Positions 43,482-52,974 of a stretch of 64,000 nucleotides of DNA are shown in pieces. How positions within the stretch are numbered: position 1 is the stretch's first letter; every line of letters starts with the position of its first letter. The stretch lies in NCBI GenBank assembly GCA_965223165.1, contig CBDCVQ010000009.1:372001-436000 (forward strand), in the 5' to 3' direction. The notes under the pieces were generated by a model that was given only the letters and a program-made list of their open reading frames with translations, had not been told where the DNA came from and ran no database searches. A program made the translations under genes and the position numbers. Origin of the DNA: JABDMH01 sp965223165. GTDB taxonomy: Bacteria > Bacteroidota > Bacteroidia > Chitinophagales > Saprospiraceae.

Positions 43482-45713
43482 ATGCCTGGCACAGAAACGC
43501 GTAAACTTGCGGCTGTCATTTTCACCGACATAGCTGGTTACACCGCCATGGTCCAGCGCGATGAGCGGATTGCCTTGGAAAAGGTGGCTCTACACCGCAA
43601 GGTACTGGGCGAAAAGACCCGCAAGTATAAGGGGGAGATCATCCAGTTTTATGGTGACGGAAGTCTAAGCATCTACGAGGGTGCCGTCGACGCAGTCAAA
43701 TGTGCCATTGAGATGCAAGCCCTCTACTTGGCCAATGATCTCCAGGTGCGTATGGGCGTACATCTGGGTGACATCGTTCGCACCGCAAACGACGTCTTTG
43801 GAGACGGGATCAACATTGCCTCCCGTATCCAAGCCCAAGCTCCCGTGGGCTCCGTCTTGATCTCTGACAAGATTCATTCAGAGCTGCACAATCACCGGGA
43901 CATTACTACCAGGGCATTGGGCTACTTCAAGCTGAAGAATGTGGCTAGACGCACGCGTATCCATGCCATCGTCCATGACGAGCTTGTCGTGCCGACGCCG
44001 GGCAATCTGGTCACCCGGATCAGGCGATCTAAGGGATGGGGAGCCAGTGTGCTGGCAGGTGTTGGCATCCTGGCGGCAGCCATTTTATACTACCAGGGGC
44101 AGGGACTGCGCAAAACGGTAGATTCGCTGCTGTCGAATGACCCCTCCGTGCAAGAATCGATAATTGCCGTACCTCCCTTTCGCAATCTCACGATGAATGA
44201 TTCTTTGGAGCAGATCTCTAAGATCGCCTCTCATTACATCACCACTGAGCTGCTAGGATCCAGCAATGCGAAGGTGGTCAGCTACGACGCGGTATCCGAA
44301 CGATCAGCACTACAGATGGCATCATTTGGAGCTCGCAGGGATTTTGCACGTGAGACGGGAGCGGTAAATCTAATTCAAGGAGCGTACTACTTGCAGGGTG
44401 ATACACTTCTCTTTAAAGTGACGATTGAAGATCTTCAGACGGGCGAAATTTTGGACGTGGACATCCCCGATGAGAAAGCAAACCGGACGAATCCCCTACC
44501 TGCCATCTCCAGACTTTTGAGCTCGATCAAGGGATACTGGGAAAGTAAGGAGGATGTGCTCGTCACCATACCCAACTATCAAGCTTACCAGGCCTTTTTA
44601 CAAGCAAAAGAAGCGTGGGGCGATCGCGAATTGGCCAAGGCAAAGCTCAAGGAGTCCATTCGGCTAGACCCAAATTTCTTTGATTCCTATGACTATCTCA
44701 GCACGTTGTACAGTAACCAGGACAGCTTTGTCCAGGCTCAACTCGTCCTGGACAAACTCAATGCCAGGGCGGAAGGTTTCAGCGAGCGAAAGCGGAATAT
44801 CGTAAAGATGCAGCAGGCGTTGTTAGATGGCAATTTGTTGACCGCCTACCAGCTCTATCTTCGTGAATATGAAGTCAACCCGAAGGACCTTTTTAACAAC
44901 ACCTCCGCCCTGGTCCAAGCGGCAGAGTTTGTCAACAGTCCATCGAAGGTCATGGAACATTTCCATCAAATCGACATCGACAGCCTCGACATGGAGGAGT
45001 GCTCCTACTGTCAGACGAGACTGAAGATGGCCATCCCGGTCGCCCTCGAGCAAGGCGACCTCCAATTGGCAGGCAAACTGGCACGACTGTTCCCGCAGAA
45101 TATGACCTCGCGGCACTCCTACTTCACCCAAATTCGCTACCATGTGCATCAGCGTGACACCACCAGCATAGACCAAATCATTGAGACGGCAGCCGCCCGT
45201 CGTAACCTGGGTCAATCGCACAAACGGCTCTACTATCAGACCGCTGAGCAATTCAAACTATTGGGAGATGATGTACTCTGCCGAAAGTATGCGAATAAAG
45301 CGCTAGCTGCCTACGACGGAGTACTGTCAAGTACCGTTGCACGGGGGCACTATCTACTTGGAAATCTGCACGAAGCACTCGCGATCATGGAGCAACTCAT
45401 TGCGAAGGACGCGAAGAATCTCAATTACTATGGAATTGCCGGATCGATTCTCGCCAATATGGAACAAAAAGAGCTGGCGATGGAAAAAATTGACCAGCTC
45501 GAGGCGCTTCGAAGTCCGTATCAGTATGGTGCGGTACCCTACCACCAAGCCAAAATATTGACACAAGCGGGTGACATCGATCTTGCCTTGGCAAAGCTTG
45601 AGGAGGCGGTCCTGGCGGGTTGCCGCTTTGCTTATTGGCGCTACCAAAACGATCCGGACTTGATGCCGCTCTTTGACGAACCCAGATTCGAGCAAATTAC
45701 CCATCGACTATAA
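43482..45713 (+). CDS. Class III adenylate/guanylate cyclase with TM helix and TPR region
   Basis: The N-terminal cyclase domain (1-180) has the two metal-binding segments, VIFTDIAGYTAMV with Asp17 and FYGDGSLSIYEG (about 54-65), and INIASRIQAQAP carrying the transition-state Asn and Arg. It should therefore make cAMP or cGMP. A membrane helix (ASVLAGVGILAAAILYY) lies at about 188-204. A periplasmic domain of the FlgO/TolB-N kind (IIAVPPFRNLT) and TPR repeats follow. The protein at 45861-47585 is a cyclase-less paralogue. The ATG at 43482 is preceded by a G-rich leader. Confidence 0.85.
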   Translation: MPGTETRKLAAVIFTDIAGYTAMVQRDERIALEKVALHRKVLGEKTRKYKGEIIQFYGDGSLSIYEGAVDAVKCAIEMQALYLANDLQVRMGVHLGDIVRTANDVFGDGINIASRIQAQAPVGSVLISDKIHSELHNHRDITTRALGYFKLKNVARRTRIHAIVHDELVVPTPGNLVTRIRRSKGWGASVLAGVGILAAAILYYQGQGLRKTVDSLLSNDPSVQESIIAVPPFRNLTMNDSLEQISKIASHYITTELLGSSNAKVVSYDAVSERSALQMASFGARRDFARETGAVNLIQGAYYLQGDTLLFKVTIEDLQTGEILDVDIPDEKANRTNPLPAISRLLSSIKGYWESKEDVLVTIPNYQAYQAFLQAKEAWGDRELAKAKLKESIRLDPNFFDSYDYLSTLYSNQDSFVQAQLVLDKLNARAEGFSERKRNIVKMQQALLDGNLLTAYQLYLREYEVNPKDLFNNTSALVQAAEFVNSPSKVMEHFHQIDIDSLDMEECSYCQTRLKMAIPVALEQGDLQLAGKLARLFPQNMTSRHSYFTQIRYHVHQRDTTSIDQIIETAAARRNLGQSHKRLYYQTAEQFKLLGDDVLCRKYANKALAAYDGVLSSTVARGHYLLGNLHEALAIMEQLIAKDAKNLNYYGIAGSILANMEQKELAMEKIDQLEALRSPYQYGAVPYHQAKILTQAGDIDLALAKLEEAVLAGCRFAYWRYQNDPDLMPLFDEPRFEQITHRL

Positions 45714-45860
45714 TCGGTTGGGCTGGTAGATGATCAGCGCATGGGCTACTAATAGGTCCACTGGCGCACCGGCTGAGAGACGCCAAAGCCGTGATACATT
45801 CGTATCTTGGTACGCATCCACCAATTTGCCAAAGCAATAGCCGAAGGCAGGCTTGCCTGA

Positions 45861-47585
45861 ATGAAATCTCACGAGAATCCGAGTGGTGCCGCGTCACGTT
45901 CGCCTTACTTCCGGTGGGCTTTGATCACGCTTCTGGCCCTACTGGCGGTACTAGCCTACCTCCTTTGGCCGCGGAAGGGACCTGCCAATCTACAGAATGC
46001 CCAATGGGCCGTGCTCCCCTTTGAAAATCGAAGTGGTCATCAGGCAGCCGATATGATCGGACGAATGGCGGCAGATTGGATCAGCCGCGGGCTCCATGCC
46101 CATGGTGCCAAAGTGATCTCATACGACAACATTAGGCAGCATGCTCCTGAGCTGAATCTGTCCTCTACGCAAAGGCAGGCCGAATTCGGTCGTCGTACCG
46201 GCGCCACGCAAGTGATCCTGGGAAGCTATCAATACGTCGATGACGCATTTGTGCTGGAGTGCCGAAACATGGATCTGAGCGACGGACGCATGCTCTGGGC
46301 TTCCGGAGAGACCTCCTGCGCTCGAGACAACCCGCTCACCTGCATCAGCGACCTCAATGAGGAGATCATCGCTCGGCTCGCGCTGCCTCAACAGGATCGA
46401 CGACCACGCAAACCTCCCCGCTTCGAAGCCTACGAGGCTAGCTTGGAAGGCGACGAGTATTTGCGGTGGGACAACGACCGCGCCCGGGCACTCTATGAAC
46501 GTGCCATCGATCTGGACCCCGACTACTTGACCCCTTATATCAACTTGATCTACGCCCACTTTCTCATCGGCAATCCACCCATTGTGGACTCTATCCTGAC
46601 TTTTCTCCAGCGCGATATATCCCGCTTGACCAGCTACGAACAGCACATCGTCCACTACTGGAATGAGTTTCTGCAAGGCAATTATGCCGGAGCTTTTCAC
46701 AGTCTCAATTTGAATTTTGAGCAAGACCGTCGTGATCCATTTACCAATCTCACTTTGGGACACCTGGCCTGGCAGGGCCTGAATCAACCGCAAAAGAGCA
46801 TTGAGATCTTGCGGTTGAACATCGGATCCTATGACAAACTTGACACAGGCATGGGTTTGCAGCAACTATCGTCGATGGCCCAGGCACATCTGCGGCATCA
46901 CCAGTACATGCAGGCCTTCGACCTACTGTCACAAGTGCCCATGTCGAGTACCAATAGTCACGTGGCCATATTGAAGGCCCGGAGCTTGATCTACAGTGAT
47001 CGGCAGGACATCGCGAGAGAGCTCCTGACCCGATGCGAAAGTGCCCTAAATGGTCAGCAACTGGCCAAGCTCTACTCGGCAGCCGCGGTGGATGCCAGCC
47101 TGGCCGGCCACATGGCAGATGCCCAGTATCTTGCGCAGCGGTCGTTGGAGTTCTTTGGCCAGACGACGGGTGCCCACGCCCCGCGAGAACAGGCGCATAG
47201 CCTCTTTCTGCTGGGACAGTATCCCTTTGCCCTGGACCTGTACAAGCAGAGTCTCGAGGAGGGTATCGACTCCCTGGATATGGTCGATGACCTGGCCTAC
47301 ATGGCCGCTTGCCATGCACACATGGGCCATCTGTCGGAGACCCGCAAGATCTTTGACCAACTGGACGACTGGCACTTCAACTTTGAGCAAGGTTGCGTAG
47401 CGTACGCCAAAGCCCGACTGCAGACGCTGCTGGGTGATCACGAGCAAGCCTTATCCCACTTGCAGGAGGCCAATGAACTGGGCATGCGTTATTACCATAG
47501 TCGGTATCGCTGGGATTTCCTGCTAAAGCCCTTGTTTGGCGATCCCCGATTTCAGGCGATCGACCATCATCAGCCCCCGCTCTAG
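45861..47585 (+). CDS. Membrane TPR protein, cyclase-less paralogue of the neighbouring cyclase
   Basis: The 574-residue protein has an N-terminal membrane helix (WALITLLALLAVLAYLLWP), then the same extracytoplasmic domain as the upstream cyclase (WAVLPFENRSG against AVPPFRNLTMND; VISYDNI against VVSYDAV) and TPR repeats. The ends also agree (LLKPLFGDPRFQAI against LMPLFDEPRFEQI). It lacks any cyclase domain. The two genes are about 150 bases apart on the same strand and probably arose by duplication with loss of the catalytic part. Confidence 0.75.
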   Translation: MKSHENPSGAASRSPYFRWALITLLALLAVLAYLLWPRKGPANLQNAQWAVLPFENRSGHQAADMIGRMAADWISRGLHAHGAKVISYDNIRQHAPELNLSSTQRQAEFGRRTGATQVILGSYQYVDDAFVLECRNMDLSDGRMLWASGETSCARDNPLTCISDLNEEIIARLALPQQDRRPRKPPRFEAYEASLEGDEYLRWDNDRARALYERAIDLDPDYLTPYINLIYAHFLIGNPPIVDSILTFLQRDISRLTSYEQHIVHYWNEFLQGNYAGAFHSLNLNFEQDRRDPFTNLTLGHLAWQGLNQPQKSIEILRLNIGSYDKLDTGMGLQQLSSMAQAHLRHHQYMQAFDLLSQVPMSSTNSHVAILKARSLIYSDRQDIARELLTRCESALNGQQLAKLYSAAAVDASLAGHMADAQYLAQRSLEFFGQTTGAHAPREQAHSLFLLGQYPFALDLYKQSLEEGIDSLDMVDDLAYMAACHAHMGHLSETRKIFDQLDDWHFNFEQGCVAYAKARLQTLLGDHEQALSHLQEANELGMRYYHSRYRWDFLLKPLFGDPRFQAIDHHQPPL

Positions 47586-47616
47586 CACGCAGCCACTGGT
47601 GCGGCAGGTATTACCC

Positions 47617-48885
47617 TCAATTGATCGTCCCCTTGGCCACAGAGGATTCCGGACGGGTCTCCACGATCGAATTTTTCTTGTCACGAATCAAGGCAAAGGT
47701 CATAATCAAACTGGAGATAATAATCACATAGAGCAGTATCCCACTATTGAAGTCGTCCGAAGCATGTGCCACAGGAATGGCAAAGAATAGCAAAATGGTG
47801 ATCAATCCTCTGGGTGCAATCCAGAGCTCGGGCACAATCCCTCCCCGCAGGAATACCTTGAGAAATAGGAATCGAGCCATATACAGAATGCCGAGCACCA
47901 GTATGCTAATGGCAAAGACGTCAAAATCGACCAGGGCCTGTAGGTCAATCGTCATGCCAAATATGACAAAGAAGAAGGTCCGCACCACAAAAGCCGTCTC
48001 CATTGTGATCAGGTGAAACTCCTTTTCGATCTTCTCGATCGGATCCTGCTCCGCATCAACAAAGTAGTTGCGAAAGATCTTGAATACCTTCTGATGATTG
48101 GATAGTGCCAAGCCAAAAATGAGGATAATCAGCAGGGGCGAAAGGTGCAGCAGCTTGCCCAGGGCGTAAAGGAGCAGTAGCACAGCAATGAGGAGAAACA
48201 GCCGCACATTGCCGCGCATGTCTTTGAAGAGGTAGACGAGCACGTACGACGCCACGATCGACACCAGGATGGTCACCACCAGGCTCCCGCCAAATTGGAC
48301 GGCGGCTACCTTACCGCCCGATTCGAGCAGACTGACGACAAAGTAGAACAACATGATGCCTAGGATATCGGAGAAGGCACTTTCATAGACCATGAACTCT
48401 TTTTTGGATGCTATCAAGCCCTCCACACTGGGAATAATGATGGCGCTAGACATAATAGATAGAGGGGTACTATAGAGCAACGCCTGCGTATAGCTCATAG
48501 GTAGAAAGGCCTGAAGCAAAACGGCGATCCCGAGCGCGGAGGCCAGCAGGCACAGCAATGCGATGAGCATGGATCTGCCGATCAGTGGCAACGTCTCCTT
48601 GGACAATTCCAAATCCAAGGCCGCCTCCAGCACAATCATGATCAGACCCACAATACCCAAAATCTCCAACGATTGCATCAGATCAAGGCCGGTTGCTCCG
48701 GCCCGGTCCAGCGCATATTTCAATAGAATCCCGGTAAGAATCAGCATCAATACCGAGGGTATATTGGTCCTGCTGGCCAGCAGATTGTAAAAATAGGAGA
48801 GTACGATGATTAGCGAGGCACCGATAATCAGGACGTACGAATTGGAGAGATCCAATCCGGATGCGGCGACTACAAATAGTTGCAT
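47617..48885 (-). CDS. Cation/proton antiporter (CPA family)
   Basis: The 422-residue protein has about twelve hydrophobic helices and the LEAALDLELSKETLPLIGR and SIMSSAIIIPSVEGLI segments, the latter resembling the region of the conserved ion-binding residues in CPA1/CPA2 Na+/H+ and K+/H+ antiporters. There is no TrkA-N nucleotide-binding domain. The start at 48885 is near a divergent esterase gene. The transported ion is not known. Confidence 0.85.
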   Translation of the reverse strand: MQLFVVAASGLDLSNSYVLIIGASLIIVLSYFYNLLASRTNIPSVLMLILTGILLKYALDRAGATGLDLMQSLEILGIVGLIMIVLEAALDLELSKETLPLIGRSMLIALLCLLASALGIAVLLQAFLPMSYTQALLYSTPLSIMSSAIIIPSVEGLIASKKEFMVYESAFSDILGIMLFYFVVSLLESGGKVAAVQFGGSLVVTILVSIVASYVLVYLFKDMRGNVRLFLLIAVLLLLYALGKLLHLSPLLIILIFGLALSNHQKVFKIFRNYFVDAEQDPIEKIEKEFHLITMETAFVVRTFFFVIFGMTIDLQALVDFDVFAISILVLGILYMARFLFLKVFLRGGIVPELWIAPRGLITILLFFAIPVAHASDDFNSGILLYVIIISSLIMTFALIRDKKNSIVETRPESSVAKGTIN

Positions 48886-48898
48886 ACCTTATTACCTG

Positions 48899-48906
48899 TA
48901 ATTTTG
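48899..48906 (+). promoter_or_regulatory. Candidate Bacteroidota -7 element TAATTTTG
   Basis: TAATTTTG matches the Bacteroidota -7 consensus TAnnTTTG and lies 34 bases before the esterase start at 48941. A GTTG about 17 bases upstream is a weak -33 element. Confidence 0.4.
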
Positions 48907-48940
48907 CGTAAGATATTAAAGATCATTTTAATCTATTCAG

Positions 48941-50704
48941 ATGACCAAGCGATCCACCACTCTCGCAGCCTGCCTGATTGTAGCTCTTCTTGTCCTTTCC
49001 TCGCTGACCTATTCGACCAGCGAACGCGGGAAGTCGAGCGATACTAACCTGGCCTCGTACTTTGAGATCAAACTACCAGACGACACGGATGGACCCAGGC
49101 ACGGACGGTTGTTGCTCATGCTCTCCACCAGTGCGGAGGCAGAGCCCCGGTTTCAAATCAATGATGGCCCCGGGACTCAGCTTGTCTTTGGTATAGACGT
49201 CCAAAACTGGAGTGCTGGTGAGACCAGATCAATCGGACCGGCGGCCTTTGGTTATCCCATAGAGAGCTTGGCAGAGGTGCCGGCCGGTAGCTATTACGTC
49301 CAAGCCCTGCTTAACTCTTATGAATACTTCGACCGGGCCGATGGACATCGCGTACTCTTGCCTCCGGATCGCGGTGAAGGGCAGCATTGGAACCGCAAGC
49401 CGGGCAATCCCTACAGTACGGCGACGCGCATGGACTTTGACCCAGCCCAGGTCGAGCCGGTGGCGATTACGCTAGATCAGCGCATTCCAGCCATTCAACC
49501 TCCGGACGACACCGACTACGTCAAGCACGTCCGTATCCGATCTGAGCTGCTCAGCGCGTTTTGGGGTCGAGACATGTATCTGGGGGCGCATGTGCTACTA
49601 CCCGAAGGTTGGGATGAGCACCCTGAGGTAAAGTATCCCCTGGCGATCATGCATGGGCACTTTCCGGCGGACTTCGGTGGTTGGCGGACAGAGCCACCCG
49701 ATCCTGATCTGGAGCCAGACTTTAGCGCCCGCTTTGATGTCCAGGGTTATAATCGGATCGTGCAGCAGGAGGCCTATGATTTTTACAAGCTTTGGACCGG
49801 ACCGGATTTTCCGCGCGTACTGGCCATCACCATCCAACATGCCAACCCCTACTACGACGACTCATACGCAGTCAACAGTGCCAATGTCGGTCCCTACGGA
49901 GATGCGATTACCTACGAGTTGTTGCCCTACATTGAGTCAAAATTTAGGGGGATCGGCGAAGGATGGGCTCGTTTTGTCTATGGCGGCTCGACCGGTGGTT
50001 GGGAAGCGCTGGCTGTTCAGGTCTTCTATCCCACCGAGTATAATGGGTGTTATGCCGCTTGCCCGGACCCGATCGACTTTCGGGCCTATTGTCTGATCAA
50101 CCTTTATGAAGACAAGAACGCCTACTATCTCGAAAGTGCGTTCAAAAAGACGCTTCGTCCCGGGCGACGTGACTATCTGGGGCACGTGACCACCACCGTC
50201 AGAGACATGAATCTCCGCGAACTGGCCATCGGCACCAAGGGGCGGTCGGGAGACCAGTGGGATATATGGGAGGCCGTGTACAGTCCGGTCAGCGAGGACG
50301 GATACCCCAAGCGCATCTGGGACAAGAAAACGGGCGTGATTGACCCGGAGGTGGCAGACTACTGGCGAGAAAACTATGATTTAACCCATATTATCCAGCG
50401 GGATTGGCCGAAGCACGGTCGGGATTGGCAGGGGAAAATCAAGATCTACTGTGGTGACATGGACAACTACTATCTCAATAATGCGGTATACCTCGCAGAG
50501 GATATATTGCAAGATCTCTCTAACCCCACGTACGATGGCGAAGTAGACTACGGAGATCGCGCAGAACACTGCTGGAATGGTGATCACAGTCAACCCAACC
50601 ACATATCACGCCTTCGATATCACCGCATGTTTATCACTAAATGGGCCGCGGAAGTAGCCACGCGGGCTCCGAAGGGTGCTGATCTCACCAGTTGGCGCTA
50701 TTGA
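48941..50704 (+). CDS. Exported alpha/beta-hydrolase esterase-like protein
   Basis: The 587-residue protein has a signal-anchor-like start (LAACLIVALLVLSSLTYS). The C-terminal half is an esterase-D-like alpha/beta hydrolase: LAIMHGHFPADFG oxyanion region, nucleophile elbow VYGGSTGGWEALA with Ser, and later CGDMDNYYL (Asp) and HCWNGDHSQPNH (His). The N-terminal 180 residues form a beta-rich domain. It would hydrolyse an ester in the periplasm or outside the cell. The natural substrate is unknown. Confidence 0.78.
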   Translation: MTKRSTTLAACLIVALLVLSSLTYSTSERGKSSDTNLASYFEIKLPDDTDGPRHGRLLLMLSTSAEAEPRFQINDGPGTQLVFGIDVQNWSAGETRSIGPAAFGYPIESLAEVPAGSYYVQALLNSYEYFDRADGHRVLLPPDRGEGQHWNRKPGNPYSTATRMDFDPAQVEPVAITLDQRIPAIQPPDDTDYVKHVRIRSELLSAFWGRDMYLGAHVLLPEGWDEHPEVKYPLAIMHGHFPADFGGWRTEPPDPDLEPDFSARFDVQGYNRIVQQEAYDFYKLWTGPDFPRVLAITIQHANPYYDDSYAVNSANVGPYGDAITYELLPYIESKFRGIGEGWARFVYGGSTGGWEALAVQVFYPTEYNGCYAACPDPIDFRAYCLINLYEDKNAYYLESAFKKTLRPGRRDYLGHVTTTVRDMNLRELAIGTKGRSGDQWDIWEAVYSPVSEDGYPKRIWDKKTGVIDPEVADYWRENYDLTHIIQRDWPKHGRDWQGKIKIYCGDMDNYYLNNAVYLAEDILQDLSNPTYDGEVDYGDRAEHCWNGDHSQPNHISRLRYHRMFITKWAAEVATRAPKGADLTSWRY

Positions 50705-50774
50705 TGCCTATCGTCTGGTAGGGCGTGGCAAGCGAAATCTTCCGGACACCGACGGTCCCGAGAAGGCCTGCATG

Positions 50775-52778
50775 CTACGGTGTTTCGGTCACACGGAAGG
50801 TAGTTCGGCGGTTGGCCTGATGTTCTTCTTCGGTGCACGAATCGCACTCGCAGTCGATCGCAAGCTGCGTCTCGCCATATCCCTTGGGCACCATGCGCTC
50901 TGTCGCGATGCCCTGCTCGATAAGATATCGCACGGCGGATTCGGCCCGATCCTGGGAAAGATTGAGGTTGTACTCGTCTCCGGCCCGGCAGTCTGTATGT
51001 GACGACAACTGAATGTTGATCTGCGGATTCAACTTGAGCAGATCCGCCAGCTCATTGAGTGTCGGCTTAGCGTCCTCGCGGATGAAGGATTCATCGAGAT
51101 CATAGTAGATGTTCTCCAGCACCACCTCCTTCTCATAGAAGATTTTCTCCAGCAGAAGACGCTCCTCAAATCGTTGCTCTTTCTTGGAGGAGTCGATCGG
51201 CAAGTCCTTGGTAGAAAACACCAGCTGATTGTTGAAAAAGCCATCGTGCGAGGCAAAAAACTCATAATCCTTTTCCGGATTGAGCTTGAGCGTCAACATG
51301 CCATAGATGTCGGAGGCCATATCCTTGAACTGCGCACCATCTTCCGTAATCGAGATATCGGCATCCGCAAGCGGCACCCGCATGATCACTCGACTATTGG
51401 GGTCCTCGGGATCTTCATACTCTCGCTGGAAGACGCGCAGATCCAACACAATCTCATACTCAAAGACTTCTTCGGGCTCCGGCGGCCGCTCTGGCACATA
51501 GCGTCTTTTTTCAAACCGATAGATGTCGTCAAATCCCTGACCGCCATCCCGGCTCGAGGTAAAATATCCCGCCTGTAGCACGCTGTCGGTCGCCACCTCA
51601 AACTCGTTGACCACAAAGGCAAAATCATCCGCACCGGAATTCACCGGGGCCTCCAGATTGATCGGCGGCGCCCATTGGCCATTGGACATGATATACGTCT
51701 TGTAGATATCCAGACCGCCCATACCGGCATAATCCGAGGCAAAATAGAGCGTATCCTGATGCATGAAGGGGAACCCTTCCCGTGATTGCGTGTTGATGCG
51801 CTTGCTTAGCGGCACAGGTTCACTCCACTCACCGTCTGTCAAGTGGGAGATATACAGATCGTAGAGGTTGGTACTGCCGTCAATATCGGCCGAAAAAATC
51901 AGGCTGGTGTCTCCGTTGGCAAAGGCCGGCTGCCGGTAGTTAAACTCATCGGTCACAAAGGGGAGCACTTCCGGCCGGGCCCATCGCCCATTGTCTTTGG
52001 TTGTGATCAGGAGTTTGCAGTGGACATCATAGTCGTCCCGGCTAAAGCAGCGACAAAAGATCATCTTCTCACCGTCCTGGCTTAGGGTAGCTGTACCCTC
52101 ATTGTCGTCAGAGTTTAGCCCTGACTGAAACTCTTTGACATCCTTGTTGCCCACGTTAGCGACGTAGAGATCGGAAAAGTCGTTGCCCGTCCAGGCGTAC
52201 GTGTACTCGCCAATACTTTCGGGACGATCACTGGTGAAGACTACCTCGTTGGCACTGAGTGGCACCGGTGAATAGTCTGAATACCGGCTGTTGATCCCAA
52301 GCGGCTCCACTTTGTAAGGACTGTATCGTTCGTCGTCTCGCCAGTCGACAGCCTGCCAGCAATTGGCAATCTCGCGCCGATACTTGATGCGATCGCCAAT
52401 TTCATCGCCCACACGCAGATAAGCGTTGGCTGCTTCTTCGTAGCGCTCGGCCCGCTTCAGGCAGGAAGCATAGGCGACCAACGCATTTGACCCATAACCA
52501 CCCTCGTAGGCCGTCTTAAACCACTTGGTCGCTTCGGTGATGTTGTTAAACTTGAGGTTGCACTCGCCGATGAGGTAGGCGATGTTCATCTGCTCGATAT
52601 TGCTACGTGCTGCCCGAAACTCATCTTGTAACATTTCTGCCGCTTGATAGTAGCGCTTGCGTTCGAAGGCTGTCTTACCATCTCTGATCTTCTCTACATA
52701 GGAGCACCCGGCCAGACAGGTCGCTAGCAGGGCCATCGAAGCTACAAGGATCTTATGGGACTGCCTCATGGTATCCAA
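50775..52778 (-). CDS. OmpA-family lipoprotein with TPR, PD40 propeller and CRD (PorE-like)
   Basis: The 667-residue lipoprotein (signal with CLAGC, lipobox Cys about 25) has TPR-like repeats (30-150), a WD40-like/PD40 propeller (about 165-410), a carboxypeptidase-regulatory-like fold (about 445-530) and a C-terminal OmpA domain that binds peptidoglycan (NIQLSSHTDCRAGDEYN, LSQDRAESAVRYLIEQG). This order matches PorE of the type IX secretion system, which anchors the machinery to the cell wall. A T9SS-sorted protein is encoded at 62834. An ATG two codons later (MRQSHK) is an equally good start. Confidence 0.8.
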   Translation of the reverse strand: MDTMRQSHKILVASMALLATCLAGCSYVEKIRDGKTAFERKRYYQAAEMLQDEFRAARSNIEQMNIAYLIGECNLKFNNITEATKWFKTAYEGGYGSNALVAYASCLKRAERYEEAANAYLRVGDEIGDRIKYRREIANCWQAVDWRDDERYSPYKVEPLGINSRYSDYSPVPLSANEVVFTSDRPESIGEYTYAWTGNDFSDLYVANVGNKDVKEFQSGLNSDDNEGTATLSQDGEKMIFCRCFSRDDYDVHCKLLITTKDNGRWARPEVLPFVTDEFNYRQPAFANGDTSLIFSADIDGSTNLYDLYISHLTDGEWSEPVPLSKRINTQSREGFPFMHQDTLYFASDYAGMGGLDIYKTYIMSNGQWAPPINLEAPVNSGADDFAFVVNEFEVATDSVLQAGYFTSSRDGGQGFDDIYRFEKRRYVPERPPEPEEVFEYEIVLDLRVFQREYEDPEDPNSRVIMRVPLADADISITEDGAQFKDMASDIYGMLTLKLNPEKDYEFFASHDGFFNNQLVFSTKDLPIDSSKKEQRFEERLLLEKIFYEKEVVLENIYYDLDESFIREDAKPTLNELADLLKLNPQINIQLSSHTDCRAGDEYNLNLSQDRAESAVRYLIEQGIATERMVPKGYGETQLAIDCECDSCTEEEHQANRRTTFRVTETP

Positions 52779-52912
52779 TATAACGAAATGGCAAAGGTTT
52801 TAGTTGTTACCCAAGCTGGTGACAAACGGCAAGACCTCGGAATAACCACCCCATCGAGCTACATCGGGGTGCAGACGGCCGGGTCAGCCACTGTCTGTGA
52901 GGTATCAGACGC

Positions 52913-52944
52913 GAAAAAGCCCGTGCAGTAAGTTCTACACGGGC
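52913..52944 (-). terminator. Rho-independent terminator of secDF
   Basis: GCCCGTG at 52919-52925 pairs with CACGGGC at 52938-52944 over a 12-base loop, with five T on the minus strand after the stem. It lies about 30 bases past the secDF stop. Confidence 0.75.
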
Positions 52945-52974
52945 CACTCGCTTTCATTAAGCGGCACTTGGGGC

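Noticed and set aside
46119..46865. Minus-strand ORF of 248 codons inside the TPR paralogue
   Set aside because: Shadow of the TPR gene; no start context or motif.
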